Of a DNA stretch of 64,000 nt, positions 13,111 through 21,215 are shown piece by piece. How positions within the stretch are numbered: the first letter of the stretch is position 1; each line of letters begins with the position of its first letter. The stretch lies in IMG/VR virus record IMGVR_UViG_3300045738_001212, positions 93,998 through 157,997 of that record. One strand, written 5' to 3'. Source of the stretch: a virus. Position numbers and translations under genes: made by a program. Below the pieces are notes generated by a model, which was not told the DNA's origin, made no database searches, and was given only the letters and a program-made list of their open reading frames with translations.

Positions 13111-13752
13111 ATGAGTAACATATACATTGGTCTCGCTGGCGTCGCCGGATCAGGCAAAGACCTTTTCTTTTCCATGCTCTCCGAAAGGATGCAGTGCCAA
13201 CGCTTTTCCCTCGCAGACGCCCTTAAGAAAGAAGTGTCCGAGTTCACCAAATGGTCCTACGGCATAGACCCACTCACTTGCTCCCGTAAGGACAAGAACC
13301 TAATTAGACCCTTCCTTGTCTTTCACGGCTCCATGAAAAGAAGCAGGACTAATGGTAGATATTGGATAGATCAAATGAATAATAAAATTTTAAAAAATAA
13401 AACAACCAGTAAGATCGTCATAATAACAGACGTTAGGTATGACGACTACCCTAGAGACGAGGCATATTGGTTGAAAAAGGAGCTTGGGGGCTACCTTGTT
13501 CACATTTCTTTGTACGATGACATCCCTAGATTAAGTTCATCTTACAAGAAATATAAACCCCCCGCGAACGAGGAAGAAAGAAGGAATGACCCCAAATTGA
13601 AAGCCCAAGCTGATTATTTAATCGATTGGGGAAGGGTCAAAGGAGTCGTTAAGCCGCAACTCATACCGTTTGTAGATGAGTTCATTGAGTGGCTCAATAG
13701 AAAAGAAGACGGACTCTCAGCTTACGAAAAAGCTGAAGAAGGACGGGTGTGA
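13111..13752 (+). CDS. Deoxynucleoside monophosphate kinase-like P-loop kinase
   Basis: 213 residues from the ATG at 13111. The N-terminal P-loop GVAGSGKD (10-17) has the Ser-Gly-Lys-Asp form typical of phage dNMP kinases. A DVRYDDYPRDEA segment near 104-115 and the LID-like NEEERRNDPKLKAQADYLID region support this. An in-frame extension back to 12964 is rejected because it would translate the hairpin-rich leader. It phosphorylates dNMPs toward dNTPs and fits with the RNR and dCMP deaminase genes. The start lacks a good Shine-Dalgarno. Its 3' end overlaps the sigma-factor gene by 77 nt. Confidence 0.82.
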   Translation: MSNIYIGLAGVAGSGKDLFFSMLSERMQCQRFSLADALKKEVSEFTKWSYGIDPLTCSRKDKNLIRPFLVFHGSMKRSRTNGRYWIDQMNNKILKNKTTSKIVIITDVRYDDYPRDEAYWLKKELGGYLVHISLYDDIPRLSSSYKKYKPPANEEERRNDPKLKAQADYLIDWGRVKGVVKPQLIPFVDEFIEWLNRKEDGLSAYEKAEEGRV

Positions 13753-14290
13753 GCAAAGCTTTCTAGAGCTCTGCCGGAGATATGAAAATGTATACTATAA
13801 AATCTGCCAAAAATATCGATACACCCTCATTAAAGCTGGCGTTCAACCGGAAGATGTATTCGCAGAGAAAGACATGATCGTGCTAAAATGCGCCCTGTCG
13901 TTCGACCCCTCTAGAAAAACCAAATTCTCCACTTGGCTGGGAAACTACGCTAAATTTACCTGTCTCAACTTTGTAAATTCAAAAAGATATATCTTCAATG
14001 CTGACACTGAAGAGCTTCACGACTTTATAGGAGAAATCCAATGTGCCCCAAAAGCCGAAGACTTTTCAGAGGAAGCTGGGATAGCCTTGGAGATTTTAAA
14101 CAGCCTTAAAGACGAAAGGATAAAAAAAATCTTTAACATGAGGTACTTTCGTGATAAAAAGAAAGATGGCACTTGGAAAAAAATCTCAGAGAAGCTAGGC
14201 ATAAGCATTCAAACCGCTATAAACCTACATAAAAAAGGTCTTAGGCTTTTAAGGAGTAGATTAAGCAACAAAATAAACATTGACATGTGA
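13676..14290 (+). CDS. Sigma-70-family RNA polymerase sigma factor
   Basis: 204 residues. The region-2 core SFDPSRKTKFSTWLGNYAKF (75-94) matches the sigma-70 SFDPxRGxKFSTxA pattern for -10 recognition. The C-terminal helix-turn-helix (about 140-195) ends KISEKLGISIQTAINLHKKG, a region-4-like element. Regions 1 and 3 are missing, as in ECF or phage late sigma factors. The start overlaps the dNMP kinase gene by 77 nt in another frame. Conserved sigma residues begin too early (KTDSQLTKKL) for a start after that stop. It probably redirects host polymerase to phage promoters; the GTGTAATTATA motif is a candidate target. Confidence 0.8.
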   Translation: MSSLSGSIEKKTDSQLTKKLKKDGCEQSFLELCRRYENVYYKICQKYRYTLIKAGVQPEDVFAEKDMIVLKCALSFDPSRKTKFSTWLGNYAKFTCLNFVNSKRYIFNADTEELHDFIGEIQCAPKAEDFSEEAGIALEILNSLKDERIKKIFNMRYFRDKKKDGTWKKISEKLGISIQTAINLHKKGLRLLRSRLSNKINIDM

Positions 14291-14308
14291 CCAGAACAAG
14301 GGTACATT
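14280..14308 (+). promoter_or_regulatory. Sigma-70 promoter TTGACA-N17-TACATT
   Basis: TTGACA (14280-14285) overlaps the end of the sigma gene. A 17-nt spacer and TACATT (14303-14308) follow. The ATG at 14318 begins 9 nt after the -10, leaving almost no leader and no ribosome-binding site. Likely drives the 14318 gene and the glycan locus. Confidence 0.7.
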
Positions 14309-14317
14309 CTCCCGAGT

Positions 14318-14620
14318 ATGACTGATACAAATACAAATAAAGAACCAAGTGAGTGGACAAAACGCGAAATCGGAGCCTTGTGGATACGGGAAAGTCCTAA
14401 TCAAAAATACTTTTCTGGACACTTCACGACTCAAGATGAAATGGGAGTGGAAAAAAAGGTTAAAGTGGTGATCTTCACCAACAAGCATAAAAAGAAAGAT
14501 AACCATCCCGACTTCCGCATTTACCGCTCAGAACCCCAAGCCGCACAGGCGACTGCTGCGACGGAAGAAGTAGCAGAAGTTATGGGAGAAACTAACGTGG
14601 TAGAAGAAGAATTAATCTAA
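14318..14620 (+). CDS. DUF736-like small protein
   Basis: 100 residues. The core KREIGALWIRESPNQKYFSG ... KVVIFTNKHKKKDNHPDFRIYRS matches the DUF736-type pattern (REIGAlW...sG..Y..G....  .i..F.N..K....PDyriy.s), a small OB-like beta barrel common in phages and mobile elements. The tail is acidic and low-complexity (ATAATEEVAEVMGETNVVEEE), as in ssDNA-binding proteins, which would suit a replication accessory. The stop abuts the next ATG directly. Confidence 0.6.
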   Translation: MTDTNTNKEPSEWTKREIGALWIRESPNQKYFSGHFTTQDEMGVEKKVKVVIFTNKHKKKDNHPDFRIYRSEPQAAQATAATEEVAEVMGETNVVEEELI

Positions 14621-15721
14621 ATGTCTTCAATCGCCTTCAATGTACCGATAAATTCGGTCTCGTTCGGGCAAATATCGACCCTCCTGTTAAAGACCTATCA
14701 CAAGAAGTCTTTGGCAGGAGAGTCCTTGCCTGAGCTTAAGGTTTTCCCTTTGGGTGGGCAGGTTGACCTTTCCTCTCAGAAAAAAGACGACCTGTTCGAT
14801 CTGTGGTTGAACAAAAGAAGCACGGAAGCGTTGGAGAGTCATAAAAAAAGCGATCCATGTTTTAAGCTGTGGCATTTAGTTGGATCAATAGAATCTTTCT
14901 CCTGTGATCAAACTCTATTTTCTTTTTATGAACTAAATTCTCCGACCAAGGTTGAAACCAATATAGTAAAGAATAATAGAACTATTTTTAGTTCCCAATA
15001 CACTTGCGACATATTTAAAAGCTCGGGAGTAGACACTGAATACGTCCCCCTAGCATTTGATGACTTCAATTTCAAAAGACTAGAGGGCAAGGAGTACTTT
15101 TCTGACGGAAGAATAACTTTTGGGCTTGTCGGCAAAATGGAGAGAAGAAAGAGGCACGATAAAATCCTTAGTGCGTGGGCTAAAAAATTTGGAGATGATA
15201 AAAGATACGCCCTACATTGCGCTCTATACAATCCCTTCCTCAACCCAGAGCAAAACAACGCCTTCGTCCACAAAGCCCTGAATGGAAAGAAATATTTTAA
15301 TATAAACTTCTTGAATTACATGGGCGAAAATGAAACCTATAATGATTACCTTAATTCAATAGATATAATCATCGGCATGTCAGGCGGCGAAGGGTGGGGA
15401 CTCCCAGAATTTCATACGGTTGCAATAGGTAAACACGGAATAATTATGGACGCTCACGGATATAAGGGATGGGCAAATGAAAAAAATGTTACCTTGGTCG
15501 GTCCCTCTGGGAAAATTGATGCTGCTGACGGTATATTTTTCAGTAAAGACGTAAACCATAATCAAGGTCAAATCTTTGATTTCGATGAGGATGATTTTAT
15601 ATCTGCCTGTGAAGAAACCATAAAGAAATATGAGGCTAACCCCAAAAACGAAGAAGGCATTAAGCTTCAAAAAGAGTTTACAAAAGACAAGTTCCTAAAC
15701 AATATACTCTCAAAGATATGA
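14621..15721 (+). CDS. GT-B glycosyltransferase (GT4-like)
   Basis: 366 residues. The C-terminal domain carries the GT4 donor-site motif GGEGWGLPEFHTVAIGKHG (about 254-272), equivalent to EGFGLPxLEAMACGxP. The segment RITFGLVGKMERRKRHDKIL near 166-185 marks the beta strand after the linker. The N-terminal acceptor domain is shorter than usual. It transfers a sugar from a nucleotide donor, whose identity cannot be read from sequence. It begins directly after the DUF736-like gene and overlaps the methyltransferase start (ATGATG). Confidence 0.85.
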   Translation: MSSIAFNVPINSVSFGQISTLLLKTYHKKSLAGESLPELKVFPLGGQVDLSSQKKDDLFDLWLNKRSTEALESHKKSDPCFKLWHLVGSIESFSCDQTLFSFYELNSPTKVETNIVKNNRTIFSSQYTCDIFKSSGVDTEYVPLAFDDFNFKRLEGKEYFSDGRITFGLVGKMERRKRHDKILSAWAKKFGDDKRYALHCALYNPFLNPEQNNAFVHKALNGKKYFNINFLNYMGENETYNDYLNSIDIIIGMSGGEGWGLPEFHTVAIGKHGIIMDAHGYKGWANEKNVTLVGPSGKIDAADGIFFSKDVNHNQGQIFDFDEDDFISACEETIKKYEANPKNEEGIKLQKEFTKDKFLNNILSKI

Positions 15722-16476
15722 TGACACCAGAATTCACAATCAGAACATTCACCGACGACCAATACGTCCTAGATAAAATCTTCTACGCGAACAACTATAG
15801 ACTTAAAAAGTTCCCCGAAGAAGGTGAGTCTGTAGTCGTGGATATCGGAGCACATACAGGATTCTTCTCTCTTCTTTGCCTAATGAGAAACGCCACTCAG
15901 GTTTACAGCGTGGAACCGTTTGGTGAAAACTACAGAATCCTATCAAGAAACACGGAAGCCTTTGCCGACAAATTAACCAGCATGAAGCTTGGCATTTATA
16001 CAGAAACAAAATTTGCTAGGCTAAAATATCCCAAACCCGAAAACAACTTTTTCTTTTTGAGCCATATCGGTTTTTACGATGGAGAAGAAGAAGCCTTTTC
16101 AGAGACGTGCCACTTCATTAAGCTGGATACCCTCTTGGGGGGGCTAACGGAGGAAAAGGTTGACCTATTAAAAATTCACATAGGCTATGGAGAGGCGGAC
16201 ATACTATTGTCTTCTGAAAAGATTGATAAGTGTAGGTTCGTTTGTGGGGAAACCTCTGCTAACGAAAAGAAACTTAAGGAACTGGTTCAATACATGACCG
16301 ACAAGGGGTTTCAAGATTCTTTCTTGTCTAAATCTAAAGAGAAAGAAGAGTTGCACATGTTTGTGTTTGCTAAAGATTCATGCCAAGAACTGTTTGACAT
16401 ATACGCCCCCGGTTCCGCCGAAGAAGCAGATCAACAGCAAGCGGAGACTGATCAAATGACGAAATTTTCCCCATGA
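15718..16476 (+). CDS. FkbM-family methyltransferase
   Basis: 252 residues. The SAM-binding motif VVDIGAHTGFF is at 40-50, an acidic loop YSVEPFGENY near 63-72, and the FkbM-type LLKIHIGYGEADILLS near 154-169, where the family usually has IKIDVEGaE. The Asp/Glu pair of that motif is altered to His-Ile-Gly-Tyr-Gly-Glu. FkbM enzymes O-methylate sugars and small metabolites, and this one probably caps a glycan. The C-terminal tail is acidic and Gln-rich. Overlaps the upstream glycosyltransferase by 4 nt. Confidence 0.8.
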   Translation: MMTPEFTIRTFTDDQYVLDKIFYANNYRLKKFPEEGESVVVDIGAHTGFFSLLCLMRNATQVYSVEPFGENYRILSRNTEAFADKLTSMKLGIYTETKFARLKYPKPENNFFFLSHIGFYDGEEEAFSETCHFIKLDTLLGGLTEEKVDLLKIHIGYGEADILLSSEKIDKCRFVCGETSANEKKLKELVQYMTDKGFQDSFLSKSKEKEELHMFVFAKDSCQELFDIYAPGSAEEADQQQAETDQMTKFSP

Positions 16477-16477
16477 T

Positions 16478-16825
16478 ATGCCAGTATATGAGTTTGAACA
16501 TCCCGAGACGGGAGAAATCGTAGACGTAGTGCAAAAGATGAGTGGCGAACACGTTTACGAAAACCCCAAAGGAGTAAAATGGAACAGGGTATGGATGTCT
16601 CCGAACGCCGCCATAAAGGACAACCTAATTAACGCGGACACGACAGCCGAAGAATTCGTGAGAAAAACCAAAGAGAAGAACTATAATGTAGGAGAGATGT
16701 GGGACTTATCTAAAGAACTCAGCGAAAAAAGAAAAAGAGTAGCAGGTAAAGATCATGTCAAAGAAAAAACGAAAAAAGCATACCAAAAAAAATGCGACAA
16801 GGCCCACCCTCATGGAAACGACTAA
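16478..16825 (+). CDS. FmdB-like protein lacking zinc ligands
   Basis: 115 residues. The start MPVYEFEHPETGEIVDVV parallels the FmdB-type regulatory zinc ribbon (MPxYEYxCxxCG) but both CxxC pairs are absent, leaving a short beta hairpin. The remainder is charged and helical. The C-terminal 23 codons overlap the SET-protein gene in another frame. Function unknown; phage versions of this fold often lie near structural or modification genes. Confidence 0.5.
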   Translation: MPVYEFEHPETGEIVDVVQKMSGEHVYENPKGVKWNRVWMSPNAAIKDNLINADTTAEEFVRKTKEKNYNVGEMWDLSKELSEKRKRVAGKDHVKEKTKKAYQKKCDKAHPHGND

Positions 16826-17891
16826 AGAAAAACCAGAAGAAACCCCAGCAAGCGCAGAGGTTGTCATAGATGTAGCTGAAGACGCCCAACAAATGGTAGA
16901 ACAAGCCCCGCCGGAGCCATCGGACGCTAAAACTTACGAACTTGGTAGCGTAGAGCCCAACAAAATGGCAATTCCGGCAAAGGCTGATGACTCTCGTATG
17001 TTTGGTGAGCAATCAACACTTCAGAATTGCTATGAAAAAATTACAGTAAGAAATTCTCCCATTGAGGGCTTCGGGGTGTTTGCTCTTGTAGATATCCCAC
17101 GCGATACCGTATTGGAAGAGATTCCTTTCGTCATGTGGCCACGATCCTGTCAATTAGGAGACAAGGTGTATGCAATCATGGACCAAGACGGTTTCATCTC
17201 TCAAGATGAAAAACATTACGAACATATGAGGGCTGTGTTCGGTTTTAAACATCCAACCAAATACTATTTCAAATGGTATCCGCCCAACGCCCCAACAAAT
17301 TCGGACGGAAAACCTCTCGATTTTCAAGTTCTTCCCCTTGGCTTTGGCCCGATTTATAACTCGTCAAACTCTGAAAATAATGCTGGCTGGAAGGTGAAGG
17401 AAAAGACATTCGTATTCCATACGATGAGAGACATAAAGGCGGGAGAAGAAATCCAAACCTTTTACGGATATTTTGTGACCGAAGACGGGTCAACATTTAA
17501 TGTTAGCGACACGTTCGGCTTAGGTCTTGATTTTCAATCTGATCACGAAGGTGTTCTACGGGTTTTTTGCAGGTCGATGAGGTTCTCTGGAGATAAAGAA
17601 AGAGAACTCAGGTTAAAAGAGAGCGGCGTTCAAGAACTCCTCAAGCTTTTTGATCTTAGCAACAGGCAACTCAGGCTTCGCAAGATAAGTGTTATAGACG
17701 GAGCAGAGGAAAAGCACCCCTTCGAGTTCCCAGATGGATTCTCTTTGAAATTTCACTATATGAAACTGAAGGAATTCAAGCAGACCAGATTCAAAATGAT
17801 CAAACTAGTCTTTTCGTTCTACGGTAAAGAAGACTCCAAGCACGAAAAAGAACTAGCCAAGGAAGTCATCCTTCAGAACTATAATGGTTGA
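16755..17891 (+). CDS. SET-domain protein (putative lysine methyltransferase)
   Basis: 378 residues. A basic (MSKKKRKKHTKK) then acidic, low-complexity N-terminus of about 90 residues precedes a SET core. The SET elements are SPIEGFGVFALVDIPRDTVLEE region (101-122), LPLGFGPIYNSSN (193-205, the NHS pseudoknot motif of bacterial-type SET proteins with His replaced by Ser), and AGEEIQTFYG (229-238). A roughly 130-residue C-terminal domain has no recognised family. Canonical SET enzymes methylate protein lysines using SAM. The target here could be host or phage protein. The first ATG overlaps the FmdB-like gene by 71 nt; an alternative start at 16812 would avoid most of that. Confidence 0.75.
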   Translation: MSKKKRKKHTKKNATRPTLMETTKEKPEETPASAEVVIDVAEDAQQMVEQAPPEPSDAKTYELGSVEPNKMAIPAKADDSRMFGEQSTLQNCYEKITVRNSPIEGFGVFALVDIPRDTVLEEIPFVMWPRSCQLGDKVYAIMDQDGFISQDEKHYEHMRAVFGFKHPTKYYFKWYPPNAPTNSDGKPLDFQVLPLGFGPIYNSSNSENNAGWKVKEKTFVFHTMRDIKAGEEIQTFYGYFVTEDGSTFNVSDTFGLGLDFQSDHEGVLRVFCRSMRFSGDKERELRLKESGVQELLKLFDLSNRQLRLRKISVIDGAEEKHPFEFPDGFSLKFHYMKLKEFKQTRFKMIKLVFSFYGKEDSKHEKELAKEVILQNYNG

Positions 17892-18853
17892 TGAATATAA
17901 GTATAAGGCTAGAAGGTGGACTAGGGGATCATTTATTGGGTAACAGGTTTGTCCCTGCTATCCTTGAAGAGTATCCAGACGCACAAATTACGGCCTTCTC
18001 TGATACGGAGAACAATTCTTTTCAAAAAGAGTGCATAGAAATCCTCTATCCTCATTTCTATAAAGACATAAAGGTAATCCCTCACAAGAAATACAAGGAG
18101 TTCTGGGTAGACTGTCAGTTTGGGGAAGATAATTATTATGGAGCTTTGGAAAACTTACCAGACGAGGTGGTCCATGAAATGGAATCCTATGATAAGTTTT
18201 ACGATCTCCATATCGACTCCTTAAAATGGCTTGATTACGATTTCGATTGGTATAGGTATTTTAAGTTTTTCCCCGCGCCCGCGATTAAGAAAGACAAGAG
18301 TAAAGACCCCTACATAGTCTTTCAACTTCACACTTCTAGATCAGGAGTAAAGAACACCAACCACTATCTAGAGCCTTGGTACGTCAACAAGCTTATCCAC
18401 ACCCTAAGAGAAAGGCATAAGTGTAAGATCATAGCCACCCCGGAACTGCTAGAAGAATACAAGGAGCTTAAAGACTGTGAAAATGTTGAGATCGTTATTG
18501 GGGAAATTGAAGACATTATAGAAGAGATAAAAGACGCCTCTTTGTTTATTGGTATCGACTCAGGCTTTAGGTTTATCGGTTATTCTTTCGGGGTTCCTGC
18601 TATTTTGTACGGAATTTGGTACAAGCAACCCTATTGGTGTGTACCTTTTCATCAAATTAGGTGGAGTTTTTATCCTGAGCAGTGCTTTCCGTTGCATCAC
18701 GACTACAAAGAAATAACGTCTCTCGCTTTTAAAATTATGGAGAACAAGGCCATATCAGTATATCCTTTCGTTCAAGATTTTGATATGGAAATGGTAAGGA
18801 GAAAATGGACCATCAACAAAGAGAAGAGTATCTTGAGGGGAGAGTCACATTAG
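17888..18853 (+). CDS. GT9/heptosyltransferase-like glycosyltransferase
   Basis: 321 residues. The start MMNISIRLEGGLGDHLLGNR carries the N-terminal G-x-L/I-G-D signature of the GT9 (heptosyltransferase) GT-B fold. The C-terminal domain has YIVFQLHTSRSGVKNTNHYL and the donor-site DASLFIGIDSGFRFIGYSFG, equivalent to the GT9 'DSG..H.A...G.P' loop but with Phe-Ile in place of His. Donor probably ADP-heptose or a related nucleotide sugar, consistent with HldD/HldE homologues in the window. Overlaps the SET gene by 4 nt. Confidence 0.75.
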   Translation: MMNISIRLEGGLGDHLLGNRFVPAILEEYPDAQITAFSDTENNSFQKECIEILYPHFYKDIKVIPHKKYKEFWVDCQFGEDNYYGALENLPDEVVHEMESYDKFYDLHIDSLKWLDYDFDWYRYFKFFPAPAIKKDKSKDPYIVFQLHTSRSGVKNTNHYLEPWYVNKLIHTLRERHKCKIIATPELLEEYKELKDCENVEIVIGEIEDIIEEIKDASLFIGIDSGFRFIGYSFGVPAILYGIWYKQPYWCVPFHQIRWSFYPEQCFPLHHDYKEITSLAFKIMENKAISVYPFVQDFDMEMVRRKWTINKEKSILRGESH

Positions 18854-19575
18854 GGATAGGAATGCCTAGTGTTATCGGGCTTGGAGATGCCATTCAGTTC
18901 TCCTGTATACCGGAAAACTTCTACAAAAACACCAACCAAAGACTGGTAGACTTCAATAACTCTTACGTCTTTGACTACAACCCTTATGTTGTGCGTGATA
19001 TAACACCTCAAAAAATATTTGACCCTTGGGGGTTTAAGTGGAGTTCGGGTCACAATTTCCGTTCAAAATCAGCGAGGTGGTGTGACGGGTTGGGCCTAGA
19101 AAAATGTTACCTAAGACACCCTCGTCTCTACATATATGAAGATACCCAAAGTCATCTAAATTCCCCTACGGTTTCCATCCATTGCTCTGGCAAAACAAGA
19201 GGGCACCTGTCTGATAAGGTGATAAACGTAATCAAAAAAAACTATAAAGACTTTGACATTATTCAGGTCGGAGGGGCAAACGACAGAGACACCCCCTTTA
19301 TAGACAGGAGAGGGTTAACCTTTTTCGAAAGCGCAAAAATCATAGCCAACAGCCAAACGTTTATTGGTATTGACTCGGCGATGTACCATGTGGCAAGGTG
19401 TTACCCTCGTGTACGAAAGAAGATCATCATTCAAGACGACCACTTCAGCGAAGAAGAACTGCGGGATTTTTTTCCTTACAAAAAAGGATTTGATGACTGG
19501 ATAGATTTTGATTCTGAATATTTTAATGAATTTGATTACGACATAGGTATAACGAACGCGCTACACAAGGTTTAA
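18805..19575 (+). CDS. Second GT9-like glycosyltransferase
   Basis: 256 residues, shorter than a full GT9 enzyme. It has a G-L-G-D motif in GMPSVIGLGDAIQFS near 19-33 and a C-terminal ANSQTFIGIDSAMYHVARCY (about 181-200), which retains the Asp-Ser and His of the donor loop. It overlaps the preceding transferase by 49 nt. The ATG at 18805 is preceded by AAGGAG and keeps the first beta strand (RVTLGIG), so it is preferred to the internal ATG at 18862. It ends 2 nt before the methyltransferase gene. Confidence 0.7.
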   Translation: MDHQQREEYLEGRVTLGIGMPSVIGLGDAIQFSCIPENFYKNTNQRLVDFNNSYVFDYNPYVVRDITPQKIFDPWGFKWSSGHNFRSKSARWCDGLGLEKCYLRHPRLYIYEDTQSHLNSPTVSIHCSGKTRGHLSDKVINVIKKNYKDFDIIQVGGANDRDTPFIDRRGLTFFESAKIIANSQTFIGIDSAMYHVARCYPRVRKKIIIQDDHFSEEELRDFFPYKKGFDDWIDFDSEYFNEFDYDIGITNALHKV

Positions 19576-19577
19576 TT

Positions 19578-20180
19578 ATGGGAAAAGAAACAAGCAAATC
19601 TTACAACTACAGACTGAAAAAGGGTTATGATAAATACCTACAAGGGAAAGGGGTAGACATCGGTCACGGTGGAGACCTTCTCTCTATGAGAATGTTTACT
19701 GGCATATCAGAATTGACCCCTTACGACCTCATTGACGACTCTTCGAACGACGCCGTTACTTGTCACAACTTGCCAGACGAAGCTTTTGATTTCGTATACA
19801 GTTCTCATTGTCTGGAGCATACGAGAGACCCGCACACTACGTTTTCGAATTGGATTAGGATATGTAAAACAGGTGGGCATATCTTCACTAGCGTCCCTCA
19901 CGAAGTCTTTTATGAAAAATGCCAATGGCCAAGCAGATTTGCCCCTTCTCAGATTGAGGGCGGTCACGGTCATCATTGCTCGTGGACCTTAGAGTGGAAA
20001 TCAAACCTGCCTCAATCAATAAATGTTAAAGATTTTATCAAAAAATTTGAAGACGAAGGCTTGGTCGAATTTGTATTAGCCGAAACCGCTTTGGAACATT
20101 TTGATTTTCGAAATTTTTTTGAAGATCAAACTCGGAGCAAGGCGATTTGCCAAATAGATTTCGTAGTCAGGAAACGATGA
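19578..20180 (+). CDS. SAM-dependent methyltransferase (type 11-like)
   Basis: 200 residues. Class I methyltransferase signatures are GKGVDIGHGGDLLS (23-36, motif I) and DEAFDFVYSSHCLEHTRDP (about 67-85, motif IV/post-motif). The second of these is typical of Methyltransf_11 sugar or small-molecule enzymes. A His-rich stretch (GGHGHHCSW, around 127-135) follows. Lies inside the glycan locus, so a nucleotide-sugar or glycan substrate is likely. Its TGA overlaps the next ATG. Confidence 0.78.
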   Translation: MGKETSKSYNYRLKKGYDKYLQGKGVDIGHGGDLLSMRMFTGISELTPYDLIDDSSNDAVTCHNLPDEAFDFVYSSHCLEHTRDPHTTFSNWIRICKTGGHIFTSVPHEVFYEKCQWPSRFAPSQIEGGHGHHCSWTLEWKSNLPQSINVKDFIKKFEDEGLVEFVLAETALEHFDFRNFFEDQTRSKAICQIDFVVRKR

Positions 20181-20599
20181 AAGTTTTTACCAATGGATGT
20201 TTTGACGTTCTCCACAGGGGGCACTTGGAACTGCTTAAGTACTGTCAGCAGTTAGCTTGCCCCGCGACAGGTGGATGGCTCATCGTCGGTTTGAATTCGG
20301 ACATGAGTGTCAGGGGATTAAAAGGGAAAAACAGGCCCATCAACAAGGAAGAAGATAGAAAATTTATGCTGGAAAGCTTGAAATTTGTTGACGAAGTTCA
20401 CATTTTTTCCGAGGATACCCCATACGAGTTAATCAAGAACCTCCGCCCAGATGTCATAGTAAAAGGGGGAGACTACAAGGCTGAAGATGTAGCGGGAAGC
20501 GACATTTGCGAGGTCAGAATTTTTAACCACTTAGAGGGGTATTCTACTTCGAACCTGATTAACTCGTGCGAAAGATTAACTTATGCTAGAAAACTATAA
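20177..20599 (+). CDS. HldE C-domain-like heptose-phosphate nucleotidyltransferase
   Basis: 140 residues from the ATG at 20177 (ATGA coupling, AGGAA upstream). A longer in-frame start at 20147 is less likely. TNGCFDVLHRGHLELL holds the HxGH nucleotidyl-transfer motif (His13/His16), followed by VGLNSDMSVRGLKG, PDVIVKGGDY and GYSTSNLI. All four are diagnostic of the RfaE/HldE C-terminal domain. That domain joins ATP to heptose-1-phosphate to make ADP-heptose, the substrate of HldD. The N-terminal kinase domain of HldE is absent, so the sugar phosphate must come from the host. Related CTP:glycerol-3-phosphate enzymes share the fold and cannot be fully excluded. Confidence 0.85.
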   Translation: MKVFTNGCFDVLHRGHLELLKYCQQLACPATGGWLIVGLNSDMSVRGLKGKNRPINKEEDRKFMLESLKFVDEVHIFSEDTPYELIKNLRPDVIVKGGDYKAEDVAGSDICEVRIFNHLEGYSTSNLINSCERLTYARKL

Positions 20600-21215
20600 A
20601 AAACTATCTACCACTGGAGTGATTAGGCAAGTAGATGTAGAGCCCATTGTTTACGATGAGAAATACGTTGTTCATTATAACGCTGGGCTTGGTGGACTAT
20701 CTAACGAGCTATCCTGTCTACGTCTTGGGGCCATACTGGGCTGCCTAAATCAACCAATAAATAAAATTCTAGACGTGGGGTATGGTGATGGGAATTTTTT
20801 AGAATGGGCTTCCAAGGTTGTTGAAGGGTGTTACGCCTACGACTCTTCCCCTGCGTATCCTCTTCCTTCGAATAGGCTTAAGATGGTGAACGACACGACT
20901 AGTAACTATTATGATGTAGTTACGTTTTTTAACAGTCTCGAACACATGCCTGATATTGATTTTCTTGAAAATTTAAGGTGCAAGTATGTTATTATTACGG
21001 TCCCTTGGTGTCACTACTTTTCAGATGATTGGTTTAAAGGCTGGAAACACAGAAAACCCAACGAACATATTTGGCATTTCAATGATGAATCTTTAAATAG
21101 GATGATGAGGTCCAAGGGATATTCTTCTGTTTATTATTCTAATCTTGAGGATATTATAAGGGGAGAAAAGATTGGCTATCCGAGTTATCTAACCGCCGTT
21201 TTCTCTAAGGGTTAA
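20583..21215 (+). CDS. SAM-dependent methyltransferase
   Basis: 210 residues. Motif I is KILDVGYGDGNFLEW (61-75), and a post-motif YYDVVTFFNSLEHMPDIDFL lies near 110-130, typical of methyltransferases acting on sugars or lipids. A Trp/His-rich C-terminal half (PWCHYFSDDWFKGWKHRKP) may form the acceptor pocket. It overlaps the nucleotidyltransferase gene by 17 nt. The next gene starts immediately after its TAA. Confidence 0.78.
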   Translation: MLENYKKLSTTGVIRQVDVEPIVYDEKYVVHYNAGLGGLSNELSCLRLGAILGCLNQPINKILDVGYGDGNFLEWASKVVEGCYAYDSSPAYPLPSNRLKMVNDTTSNYYDVVTFFNSLEHMPDIDFLENLRCKYVIITVPWCHYFSDDWFKGWKHRKPNEHIWHFNDESLNRMMRSKGYSSVYYSNLEDIIRGEKIGYPSYLTAVFSKG

